Below are positions 1 to 8,137 of a stretch of 16,205 nucleotides of DNA, piece after piece. The notes beneath the pieces were generated by a model that was given only the letters and a program-made list of their open reading frames with translations, made no database searches and was not told where the DNA came from. This DNA is from SHZL01 sp035292625 (GTDB lineage Bacteria; Pseudomonadota; Gammaproteobacteria; Xanthomonadales; SZUA-36): contig DATDPS010000054.1 in assembly GCA_035292625.1 (NCBI GenBank), positions 1 through 16,205 on the forward strand, written 5' to 3'. The translations under genes and the position numbers were made by a program. Within the stretch, counting starts at the first letter, position 1, and the number at the start of each line of letters is the position of its first letter.

Positions 1-1878
1 GTCGGCTGGTGGCAGCAGCAGTCAGGAAACGGTGCATCGGCCACTGGAGCTCACACCCCGGCGTCAGAAATGCTGCCCAACTCCATCGCGGTGTTGCCGT
101 TCGTCGACTTGAGCCCGGAACAGGACCAGAAGTATTTCACCTATGGCATTTCCGAGGAGTTGTTGAACCGGCTGGCGGGCCATGACGAACTGAATGTCAT
201 TGCCCGGACCTCGTCGTTTGCTTTCCAGGACAGTGACTACGACCTGGAGCAGATCAGTGCGTTGCTGGGGGTGCAATTCCTGCTGGAAGGCAGTGTTCGC
301 AAAGACGGCCAGAAGCTGCGTATCGCTGTGCAGTTATCCAACGCTTCCGGGTGGCAATTGTGGAGCGAGACCTACGACCGGGAACTGGGCGAAATCTTTA
401 CTATCCAGGATGAAATTGCCCAGGCGGTAGTGGCAAGTGTCTTGCCCCAGGTGGTGTTTGTAGCGGTTGCGGCGGATCAGCTGCCGAATATAGAGGCCTA
501 CCAGCACTACCTGGTGGGACGCGAGATATTGAACAGCCGCGTGGCGAATTTCGATAATCTGGCCACTGAGGAACTCAGCAAGGCGATCGAAATCGATCCC
601 GGCTACGCTGCGGCGTACGCCGAGCTGGCCATTGCCCTGACCTTCGCCAGTGACCGCGAGTGGCATTTGCGGGAGGGGCCGGTCGTACAGCAAAAGCATG
701 CCGCGGCCGAGCGCGCCATCGAAACGGCCCTGGCGCTCGATCCTGAACTGGCCAGGGCGTATGCCGCGCGAGGATTCCTGCATTTGCAACGCCAGCAATC
801 GCCAGTAGCCGAAGGCGACTTGCGCAAAGCCATTGCCCTCGACCCGACCATGGCGGATGCTGCCTACTGGCTGGCTGCCATCCTGTCAGAACAGGACAGC
901 AATGAGGGATGGGAGCTGCTGCAGCGCACGGCACGCATCGATCCGCTGCTGCCGGAGCTGAACCATGACCTGGCTTTGGGATTTGCCGAGCACGGCGATT
1001 TCGTGCAGGCGGAGCGCACGGTTCGACGACTGTTGGCTGTGCAGAAACCAGCCATGTGGACCTATTCACTTGCCCGCGACTTCTTCGCCGACACCGGGCG
1101 CTTCGCCGAGGCCACCGGGATCGCCAAGCGCATGGTGCAGGACACCTTGCAAACCCCTTTGCGGGGGATTGGCATTGACACACTGGCGCAGTGTTACGCC
1201 TGGATCGGCCTGCCGGACACGGCGAATGCCCTGTCTAAAGGCAAAACCGCCTATCTGTGGTTCGAGGCGTTTACTCTGGAGCCGCAGGGGCGCTTCACGG
1301 ACATCCTCGCCCTGTGGGCTGATCTGCGCGAGCGCGAAGCTGTCGAATTGGCTGACCAGGACATCAGATACCTCCGGTATTTTGGCCACATCCAGGCACT
1401 GGCCGGCGAATATGAGCAGGCCATCCAGACACTTGAACCCATTATTAAGGATGCGGGTCCGGATCGGGTTTTTGGAGACCGGCGTGTGACCCTGGCTTAT
1501 GCCTACCTGAAAACCGGAGCGCTTGAAGAGGCTCAATTCCTGCTCGATGGACTGGAGGTGGAATGGCGCCAGCGGGAATTGCGCGGCCTGCTGAACTATG
1601 GTCCCGACCTGGCCGACTACGCTTTGATTCAACTGCTGCGAGGTGACTCGGACCGGGCCGTCTATCTGCTGCAACGGGCCCGTGATGCCGGTTGGCGGGG
1701 CTACTACACCAGTGTTAATGATCCGCGCTGGGAGAGTCTGCGAGCTGATTCGCGTTACCAGACGCTGATGGAGTCAATCAAGCGGGACGTTGACCTGCAA
1801 CGAGCGGAAGTGAAGCGTGCGGACGCCGCGGACGGGTTCATCAAGTACTTGAATCAGGTGCTTGCAGCCGAAGAATGA
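1..1878 (+). CDS. TolB-like / TPR repeat protein (5' end outside window)
   Basis: The frame is open from base 1. A methionine at base 70 could be taken as the start, but the 23 codons before it are stop-free and the N-terminal region typical of this family is missing, so I treat the gene as truncated by the window edge. From base 70 the protein opens with SIAVLPFVDLSPEQDQKYF, then GISEELLNRLAG and LEGSVRKDG, with SETYDRELGEIFTIQDEI. This is the TolB-like domain found in adenylate-cyclase-like and CadC-like TPR proteins. About 450 residues of TPR-like helical repeats follow (for example AIEIDPGYAAAYAELA and AIALDPTMADAAYWLA). The C-terminus has the usual DPRWESLRADSRYQTLM ending. In relatives, a DNA-binding or kinase domain and a membrane helix lie upstream; here that is inferred. 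The role is probably signalling or protein interaction, and the ligand is unknown. It converges on gltD with a 32-bp gap. Confidence 0.85.
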   Translation, partial: VGWWQQQSGNGASATGAHTPASEMLPNSIAVLPFVDLSPEQDQKYFTYGISEELLNRLAGHDELNVIARTSSFAFQDSDYDLEQISALLGVQFLLEGSVRKDGQKLRIAVQLSNASGWQLWSETYDRELGEIFTIQDEIAQAVVASVLPQVVFVAVAADQLPNIEAYQHYLVGREILNSRVANFDNLATEELSKAIEIDPGYAAAYAELAIALTFASDREWHLREGPVVQQKHAAAERAIETALALDPELARAYAARGFLHLQRQQSPVAEGDLRKAIALDPTMADAAYWLAAILSEQDSNEGWELLQRTARIDPLLPELNHDLALGFAEHGDFVQAERTVRRLLAVQKPAMWTYSLARDFFADTGRFAEATGIAKRMVQDTLQTPLRGIGIDTLAQCYAWIGLPDTANALSKGKTAYLWFEAFTLEPQGRFTDILALWADLREREAVELADQDIRYLRYFGHIQALAGEYEQAIQTLEPIIKDAGPDRVFGDRRVTLAYAYLKTGALEEAQFLLDGLEVEWRQRELRGLLNYGPDLADYALIQLLRGDSDRAVYLLQRARDAGWRGYYTSVNDPRWESLRADSRYQTLMESIKRDVDLQRAEVKRADAADGFIKYLNQVLAAEE

Positions 1879-1886
1879 AGTCCCCC

Positions 1887-1917
1887 GGCCTGGCATCCAA
1901 TGTGCCACGCTCAGGCC
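1887..1917. terminator. Weak hairpin between convergent genes
   Basis: Between the stop of the TPR gene and the stop of gltD, GGCC-TGGCA (1887-1895) can pair with TGCCA (1903-1907) and GGCC (1914-1917), leaving a 7-nt loop and a small bulge. It could slow polymerase from either side. There is no convincing T-tract, and the right arm runs into the gltD stop codon, so a terminator role is only a guess. Confidence 0.2.
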
Positions 1918-3347
1918 CGTTTCAACTGCGGCTGCTGCATCTGCAGGTACTGGATCATGGACAGGGCCGCCTGCCGCGCATCGGCAATGGCGGTTACCAC
2001 CAGATCCGCACCGTGTACCATGTCCCCGGCGGCGAATATCGCCGGATTGCTGGTCTGGCCGGGCAGCGCCCCGCGGGTATCCACCAATCCTCCATCCAGT
2101 AGCGAAACGTGCAAGTCCTGCAACCAGCCGGGCGGGCTTGGGCGGTAGCCAAAGGCAAAAATGACGGCGTCAGCCGCTAATACCTGCTCGCTGCCCTCGA
2201 TCACTTCAGGCCGAGCCCGCGCGTCACCATCGCCGGTGATCAGGCGGGTGCGCTGTATGCGCAGCCCGGTCAGGCGTCGCTCCTGGTGCTCCAGCGCCAG
2301 GGGTAGCGTGTTGAACTCGAAATTCACGCCCTCTTTCATGGAGTTGTCCACTTCGCGCCGTGACCCCGGCATGTTGGAGCGATCACGGCGATAAACACAG
2401 TGCACCGACTTCGCGCCCTGCCGCACCGCGGTGCGTACGCAATCCATGGCGGTATCACCGCCGCCGAGCACCAGCACGCGCTGGCCGGACAGGCTGATGT
2501 GGGGATAATCCGGCAGATCCATCTGGTACAGGTGGCCGGTCTGGCCGATCAGGAACGGCAGAGCCGGAACGATGCCACCCCGCTCCATGCCGGGCAATTG
2601 TGCTTCAACCGGGGTGTAGGCGCCGGTGCCGAAAAACAGGGCATCGTGCATGCTCTGCAACTCGCCAGCCTGGATATCACGGCCGATTTCGCAATTGAGC
2701 CGGAACCGGATGCCGGCTTCTTCCAATAGCGCACGGCGCGTGCGCATGACTTGCAGTTCCAGTTTGAAATCGGGAATTCCAAAGCTGAGCAGCCCGCCAA
2801 TCTCCGGATAGCGATCGTATACCGTCACGCTGATGCCATGGCGCGACAATACATCAGCACAGGCGAGGCCGGCTGGTCCGGCGCCGACCACACCTACGCT
2901 CCATGGCGCCGGTATTACATGCGACAGGTTGGGCCGCCACCCCTGCTTGATCGCTTCATCGACAATGTAACGCTCCATCGCACCGATGGTGACCGCGCCA
3001 AAGCCGGTTTGCAGGGTGCAGGCTTGTTCGCACAAGCGGTCCTGCGGACAAATACGGCCGCACACTTCGGGCAGGCTGTTGGTTTCATGGCACAGGTCGG
3101 CCGCTTCCAGGATGCGGCCCTCGGCCGCCAGCTTCAGCCAGTCGGGAATGTAGTTGTGTACCGGGCACTTCCATTCGCAATAGGGATTGCCGCAATCCAG
3201 GCAACGCTCGGCCTGGCCGGCTGCTTCGTTGGCATCCCAGGGTTTGTAAATCTCGCGGAATTCGCTGCGGCGAATTTCCAGCGGGTAAACATCGGGTTCG
3301 CGGCGGCCACGCTCCAGGAAGGCGAAATCATCGTGCTTCCGGGTCAC
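1911..3347 (-). CDS. gltD: Glutamate synthase [NADPH] small subunit
   Basis: This is the beta subunit of glutamate synthase (GOGAT). It oxidises NADPH on FAD and passes electrons through iron-sulfur clusters to the large subunit, which makes two glutamates from glutamine and 2-oxoglutarate. At 478 residues it is the normal family size. Visible motifs are two Cys-rich cluster motifs (C49, C52, C57, C61 and C96, C100, C106, C110), the FAD-binding GAGPAG at 155-160, the NADPH-binding GGGDTA at 295-300, and the C-terminal FAAGDMVHGADLVVTAIADA motif that closes the FAD site. The start is GTG at 3347, four bases after the gltB stop, with a GAGG Shine-Dalgarno lying inside the end of gltB. Translation is therefore probably coupled to gltB. 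No promoter of its own is seen. Confidence 0.97.
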   Translation of the reverse strand: MTRKHDDFAFLERGRREPDVYPLEIRRSEFREIYKPWDANEAAGQAERCLDCGNPYCEWKCPVHNYIPDWLKLAAEGRILEAADLCHETNSLPEVCGRICPQDRLCEQACTLQTGFGAVTIGAMERYIVDEAIKQGWRPNLSHVIPAPWSVGVVGAGPAGLACADVLSRHGISVTVYDRYPEIGGLLSFGIPDFKLELQVMRTRRALLEEAGIRFRLNCEIGRDIQAGELQSMHDALFFGTGAYTPVEAQLPGMERGGIVPALPFLIGQTGHLYQMDLPDYPHISLSGQRVLVLGGGDTAMDCVRTAVRQGAKSVHCVYRRDRSNMPGSRREVDNSMKEGVNFEFNTLPLALEHQERRLTGLRIQRTRLITGDGDARARPEVIEGSEQVLAADAVIFAFGYRPSPPGWLQDLHVSLLDGGLVDTRGALPGQTSNPAIFAAGDMVHGADLVVTAIADARQAALSMIQYLQMQQPQLKRA

Positions 3348-3351
3348 GGCG

Positions 3352-6300
3352 CTATGCCCTCACCAGGCGCAGGGGCACATCCTGTTGTGCGATCGCGTTG
3401 CTGGCCTGCAGGTTTCGCGGCTTGATATAAGCCCAGTGCGGCAGCATCAGGTCGAATTGGTCCAGCAGCTTGCGCCCCCACTCGCTGCCGGTGAGATGGA
3501 CGTGCGCAGTGATCATGGCCTGCAGATGGCGTCGCGGGGCATGGAAACGCTGCTGTTCCAGTTGCGTAGCCTCGACAAACTCCGGGTTGAGCAGGTGCTG
3601 GACTTGCCGGTTGGGGTCGAATACGAACAGCTCGCCCCCGGTCATACCCGCCGCCAGGTTGGGGCCGACCGGACCGAGGATGACCACCGTGCCGCCGGTC
3701 ATGTATTCACAGGCGTGGTGGCCGGCGCCTTCAACCACGGCGTTGGCGCCTGAATTGCGCACCGCAAAGCGCTCACCAGCCTGTCCGTTGGCAAACAGTT
3801 CGCCGCCCGTGGCGCCATACAGGCAGGCGTTGCCGCAGATGACATTGCGCTGCGCGGCCTGGCGGTCGGAATCAGCGGCCGTGATCACGATACGCCCGCC
3901 TGACATGCCCTTGCCGACATAGTCATTGGAATCGCCGGTCAGGTGCAGGCTGATCCCGGGCATGTTCCAGGCCCCAAAGCTCTGGCCGGCAGTGCCGGTC
4001 AAACGAATCTGCAGGGTATCCGCCGGCAGGCCCTCGCGGCCATGTTGCCGCGCCACCGCACCGGCCAGCATAGCGCCGATGGAGCGGTCATAATTGTGGC
4101 TGATGAACTCACCGCTCCACCTGCCGCCTTCTGCGACGGCAGTTGCGGCAGCTTTGAGTATTTCCTGGTTCAGCCGGCCGCTGTCGAAAGGCGGGTTGCG
4201 CTCTTCGGTGCAATACACCGGCTGCTGCCGGCGTGCCGCGGCGGAGCGCAGGATGGGTGACAGGTCGAGGGCGTTCTGCCTGGGCGTGATACCCGGCAGC
4301 TGCTCGAGGAGATCGCTGCGGCCGATGAGGTCGGCAAACTTCTCCACCCCCAGTAACGCCAGGAGTTCCCGCACGTCGCGCGCCAGGAAATTAAAGTAGG
4401 CCATCACCCGCTCCGGCAGGCCATGGAAATGCGCATCGCGCAGGCGCCGGTCCTGCGTGGCGATGCCGGTGGCGCAGCTGTTCAGGTGGCAGATGCGCAG
4501 GTACTTGCAGCCCAGCGCCACCATCGGCCCGGTGCCAAAGCCAAAGCTCTCGGCGCCGAGAATGCCACCCTTGATCACGTCCAGGCCGGTTTTCAGGCCG
4601 CCGTCCACCTGCAGCCGGATCTTGTGGCGCAGGCCGTTCTCCACCAGCGCCTGGTGGGTTTCAGCCAGGCCGAGTTCCCACGGCAGCCCGGCATACTTCA
4701 CCGAGCTCAGCGCGCTGGCCCCGGTACCGCCGTCGTAGCCGGCGATGGTGATCAGGTCGGCATAGGCCTTGGCCACGCCGACGGCGATGGTGCCCACACC
4801 GGAGCCGGATACCAGCTTCACCGACACCAGCGCTTTCGGGTTGACCATCTTCAGATCGAAAATCAGTTGCGACAGATCTTCTATCGAGTAGATATCGTGG
4901 TGCGGCGGCGGTGAGATCAGCGTGACCCCCGGAGTGGCGCAGCGCAGCGCGGCGATCTCGGCGCTGACCTTGTGCCCGGGCAACTGGCCACCCTCGCCGG
5001 GCTTGGCACCCTGGGCGATCTTGATCTGCAGCACGTCGGCATTGACCAGGTAGTGCGCATTGACGCCAAAACGTCCCGAGGCGACCTGTTTGATGCGCGA
5101 GTTGCGTTCGGAATTGAAGCGGGCCGGGTCTTCCCCGCCTTCGCCGGAGTTGGAGCGCCCGCCGAGGCGGTTCATCGCCACCGCCAGGGCTTCGTGTGCT
5201 TCTGGCCCAAGTGCCCCGATTGACATTCCGGCTGAATCGAAGCGCGGGAACAGGCTTTCCTCACGCTCGACCTGCTCCAGCGCCAGCGGCCGTGACGCCG
5301 GTTTCAGCGCCAGCAGGTCGCGCAGGGCCAGCGGCGGCCGCTGATTCACGGTAGCGGCAAAGACGCGGTAATCGGCCCACTTTCCGCTGGACACCGCCTG
5401 CTGCAGGCTCATCACCACGTCGGGGTTGAACGCATGTTGCTCACCACCGTGCACGTAACGGTAAATGCCGTCATGCGTGGGCGGAGCCTGTTCGTCCCAG
5501 GCCAGCGCGTGCACGTGCCGGAGGTCCTCTTCCAGTTCAGCAAAGCCGGCCCCGGCGATTTTCGATTTGACTTTCGGACAGCACAGCCCAATCACTTCCT
5601 GCGCCAGCCCGACGGCTTCGAACAATTGGGAGCCGCGGTAACTGGACATGGTGCAGATGCCCATCTTGGAAAGGATTTTCAGCAGGCCCTTGCGGATGCC
5701 ACGGCGATAATTCTTGCGCAATTCGATCGGGTCGCCCTCCAGCGCCCCTTTCTCGATCAACTGGTTGATGCTCTGGAATGCCAGGTAGGGATAGATCAGG
5801 GTGGCGCCCAGTCCCAGCAGCACGGCGTACTGATGCGGGTCCCGCACCGAACCGGTTTCGATGACGATGTTGGCGCGGGTGCGCTCGTGCGCCCGCATCA
5901 GGGCCTGGTGCACTGCGCCGACTGCCAGCGGCGCCGGCATGGTCAGGCGTTCGCGACAGATGTCGCGGTCGCTCAGCACCAGCACGGTGACTCCGCTTCT
6001 GACCGCGGCCAGGCATTGCGCCACCAGGTCCTCTATGGCGCTGCGCAGGCTGTGTTGCTGCGGGTCGTAGTTCAGGCTGTAGCGCTGGTTGCGGTAATGG
6101 CGCTGGTCCAGGCCGAGCAGGGTCTGGTACTTGACGTAATTCAGCACCGGCCAGGGCAGGATCACGCGGTGCGCGTGCGAAGCAGTTTCATGGAAAACGT
6201 TGTGTTCCCGCCCGATGCTGGTCTCCAGCGACATGACGGCCGATTCGCGCAGGGGATCGATCGGCGGGTTGGTTACCTGGGCAAAGCCCTGGCGGAAATA

Positions 6301-7869
6301 GTCGTAAATGGAGCGGTTGCGCAGCGAGAGCACCGCCATCGGCGTGTCATCGCCCATCGAGCCCACCGGTTCCTGCGACTGCAAGGCAGTGGGCTTGATC
6401 ACAGCCTCGCACTCTTCCGCGCTGAGACCGAACAGCTTCTGGAAGGTGGGCAGCATGCCGGATGATTCCCGCATGAACTTGGTGGCTGCCTTGCGCTCCT
6501 GTTCGTCGTTGTTCCACAGCCGCACCACGTTCTCGGTCATCCACTCGCGGTAGGCGTGGCGTGCCTTGAGGTGGTCGTCTATTGCGCCGGACTTCCACAG
6601 CTTGCCACTGGTGGTATCCACCGCGATCATCTCGCCGGGGCCGAGGCGGCCACGCCGCTTGATCCGGTCGGGCGGGCAGTCCCACACCCCGGTCTCGGAG
6701 GCCACCGTGAACACACCGTCGTGGGTGATGCTGTAGCGCGCGGGCCGCAGGCCATTGCGGTCCATGTTGCAGCAAGCCAGTTCACCGTTGCTGGTAACGA
6801 CGCCTGCCGGGCCATCCCAGGGTTCCTGGTGCATGGAGTTGAACTGCAGGAAGGCACGCAGGTCCGGGTCCATGTCATCGCGCATCGCCGGCGGAATCAA
6901 CAGGCGCATGGCGCGGAAAATGTCCATGCCGCCGGCCAGGAATACTTCCAGCAAGTTGTCGAGCGAAGAGGAATCCGAACCGGTTTCGTTCACCAGGTGG
7001 GAAAGCGATTCCAGCGAGGGCAGCAGCGGCGACTGCAGGATGCCGGCGCGGGCATTGGCCCAGTCGCGGTTGCTGTTGATGCTGTTGATCTCGCCGTTGT
7101 GGGAAAGGTAGCGGAAGGGCTGGGCAAAATTCCAGCGCGGCAGCGTATTGGTGGAAAAGCGCTGGTGGCAGATGCCAATGGCCGAAGTCATGCGCGGATC
7201 GCGCAAGTCCAGGTAAAAATCGCCCAGGTGCGCGGCCTGCACCAGGCCTTTGTACACCATGGTCAGGTTGGACAGGGTGACGACGTAATACAGTGGATCA
7301 GGGTCCGGCATCTGGCGGTGTTCTTCGAAGGCAAAACGGCGCGCCGCGAATAACTGCCGTTCCATGTCATGCGCGCGCCAGCCGGGCGGCGCATTGACGA
7401 ACACCTGGTAAATCGTAGGCATGCTGGCCAGCGCCTGTTCTCCCACCACGCTGGGGTCGGTTGGCACTTCGCGCCAGCCCACGACTTCCATCGAACGGCG
7501 CCCGAGATGATCTTCGAGTATGTGCTTGCCCCGGTCGATCAGCGCCTGGTCCGGGGAGAAGAACACCAGGCCAGCGGCGAAGCGCTCGGCCAGGCGAAAA
7601 CCGCTTTCGCCGGCGACCGCGCGCAGGAAGGGTTCAGGGAACTGCAACATGATGCCGCAGCCATCGCCGGACTTGCCGTCCGCTGCCACCGCGCCGCGGT
7701 GGCTCAGTCGTGCCAGCGATTCCAGTGTGGTTTGCACCAGCCAGTGGCTTTTCTGCCCGTCCATGTGCGCCAGCAGTGCGAAGCCACAGCTATCCTTGAA
7801 GTCCCGCTGCGGGTCGTGCAGCGCCAGTTCGTGCTCTGCCTTGGCTCTGGTTTGGTCGTATTGCGACAA
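3352..7869 (-). CDS. gltB: Glutamate synthase [NADPH] large subunit
   Basis: The alpha subunit of GOGAT (1505 residues, normal length) hydrolyses glutamine and channels ammonia to the FMN site, where 2-oxoglutarate is aminated and reduced to glutamate. A 27-residue propeptide precedes Cys28 (SCGFALLAH), which should become the N-terminal nucleophile after self-cleavage. The glutaminase domain spans about 28-430 (CHQRFSTNT, LSHNGEINS, GSDSSSLDN) and a central domain follows. The FMN synthase domain lies around 830-1230, with RSNSGEGGEDPARF near 900 and the 3Fe-4S cysteines of CKYLRICHLNSC near 1119-1131. The C-terminal beta-helix of GxxGG repeats is at about 1290-1440. The start is TTG at 7869, chosen because CTGGAG lies 8 bases upstream and it leaves a short propeptide. 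The next in-frame Met, at residue 36, would lose the catalytic Cys. It is the first gene of a gltB-gltD operon. Confidence 0.97.
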   Translation of the reverse strand: MSQYDQTRAKAEHELALHDPQRDFKDSCGFALLAHMDGQKSHWLVQTTLESLARLSHRGAVAADGKSGDGCGIMLQFPEPFLRAVAGESGFRLAERFAAGLVFFSPDQALIDRGKHILEDHLGRRSMEVVGWREVPTDPSVVGEQALASMPTIYQVFVNAPPGWRAHDMERQLFAARRFAFEEHRQMPDPDPLYYVVTLSNLTMVYKGLVQAAHLGDFYLDLRDPRMTSAIGICHQRFSTNTLPRWNFAQPFRYLSHNGEINSINSNRDWANARAGILQSPLLPSLESLSHLVNETGSDSSSLDNLLEVFLAGGMDIFRAMRLLIPPAMRDDMDPDLRAFLQFNSMHQEPWDGPAGVVTSNGELACCNMDRNGLRPARYSITHDGVFTVASETGVWDCPPDRIKRRGRLGPGEMIAVDTTSGKLWKSGAIDDHLKARHAYREWMTENVVRLWNNDEQERKAATKFMRESSGMLPTFQKLFGLSAEECEAVIKPTALQSQEPVGSMGDDTPMAVLSLRNRSIYDYFRQGFAQVTNPPIDPLRESAVMSLETSIGREHNVFHETASHAHRVILPWPVLNYVKYQTLLGLDQRHYRNQRYSLNYDPQQHSLRSAIEDLVAQCLAAVRSGVTVLVLSDRDICRERLTMPAPLAVGAVHQALMRAHERTRANIVIETGSVRDPHQYAVLLGLGATLIYPYLAFQSINQLIEKGALEGDPIELRKNYRRGIRKGLLKILSKMGICTMSSYRGSQLFEAVGLAQEVIGLCCPKVKSKIAGAGFAELEEDLRHVHALAWDEQAPPTHDGIYRYVHGGEQHAFNPDVVMSLQQAVSSGKWADYRVFAATVNQRPPLALRDLLALKPASRPLALEQVEREESLFPRFDSAGMSIGALGPEAHEALAVAMNRLGGRSNSGEGGEDPARFNSERNSRIKQVASGRFGVNAHYLVNADVLQIKIAQGAKPGEGGQLPGHKVSAEIAALRCATPGVTLISPPPHHDIYSIEDLSQLIFDLKMVNPKALVSVKLVSGSGVGTIAVGVAKAYADLITIAGYDGGTGASALSSVKYAGLPWELGLAETHQALVENGLRHKIRLQVDGGLKTGLDVIKGGILGAESFGFGTGPMVALGCKYLRICHLNSCATGIATQDRRLRDAHFHGLPERVMAYFNFLARDVRELLALLGVEKFADLIGRSDLLEQLPGITPRQNALDLSPILRSAAARRQQPVYCTEERNPPFDSGRLNQEILKAAATAVAEGGRWSGEFISHNYDRSIGAMLAGAVARQHGREGLPADTLQIRLTGTAGQSFGAWNMPGISLHLTGDSNDYVGKGMSGGRIVITAADSDRQAAQRNVICGNACLYGATGGELFANGQAGERFAVRNSGANAVVEGAGHHACEYMTGGTVVILGPVGPNLAAGMTGGELFVFDPNRQVQHLLNPEFVEATQLEQQRFHAPRRHLQAMITAHVHLTGSEWGRKLLDQFDLMLPHWAYIKPRNLQASNAIAQQDVPLRLVRA

Positions 7870-7878
7870 ATCGGTGCT

Positions 7879-7902
7879 CCAGGGAGTTTATGTTACTCCC
7901 GG
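7879..7902 (-). promoter_or_regulatory. Inverted repeat in the gltB leader
   Basis: GGGAGT (7882-7887) and ACTCCC (7895-7900) form a perfect 6-bp inverted repeat with an AT-rich 7-nt loop. It can be extended by CC/GG pairs beyond a one-base bulge. On the gltB strand the downstream arm runs directly into the CTGGAG Shine-Dalgarno. It could be an operator, or an mRNA hairpin that limits access to the TTG start. Only the palindrome and its position are seen; the function is inferred. Confidence 0.35.
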
Positions 7903-7990
7903 ACAAATTAACCCACCTTCCAATTTAACGGAGGACGGAGCATTGTGGAAGTTAATATTTTGAATGAATTAATTCCAGAATATTATATTG
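7903..7990 (-). promoter_or_regulatory. AT-rich upstream region likely carrying the gltBD promoter
   Basis: This stretch is strikingly AT-rich against a GC-rich background and lies directly upstream of gltB, the only gene that reads away from it. It contains the perfect palindrome GAATTAATTC (7966-7975). A loose sigma-70-like pair on the minus strand can be drawn (TTCTGG, 17 bp, TATTAA), but the -35 match is poor, and I see no clear sigma-54 motif. It is likely the gltBD promoter, with the exact boxes unresolved. The rest of the gap down to the hydrolase stop (7991-8137) shows no recognisable gene. Confidence 0.4.
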
Positions 7991-8137
7991 CCTGCGAGGA
8001 AAAGTCCGCCGAGCTCATTTCCACGCCCGAAGCCCCGTAAACCGAAGCATTTACTTCAGGCGCTCGGCCAGGCGGCGCAGAGCGGAACCGTCGAGGGCGG
8101 GCAGGTCTTGCCGGGCTGGCGACCAGGGAAATTTTCA

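Noticed and set aside
3385..7911. Long plus-strand open frames across gltB and gltD (for example 5434-6465 and 6556-7353)
   Set aside because: They are antisense to well-supported genes, their proteins match nothing I recognise, and such frames are expected in GC-rich coding DNA.
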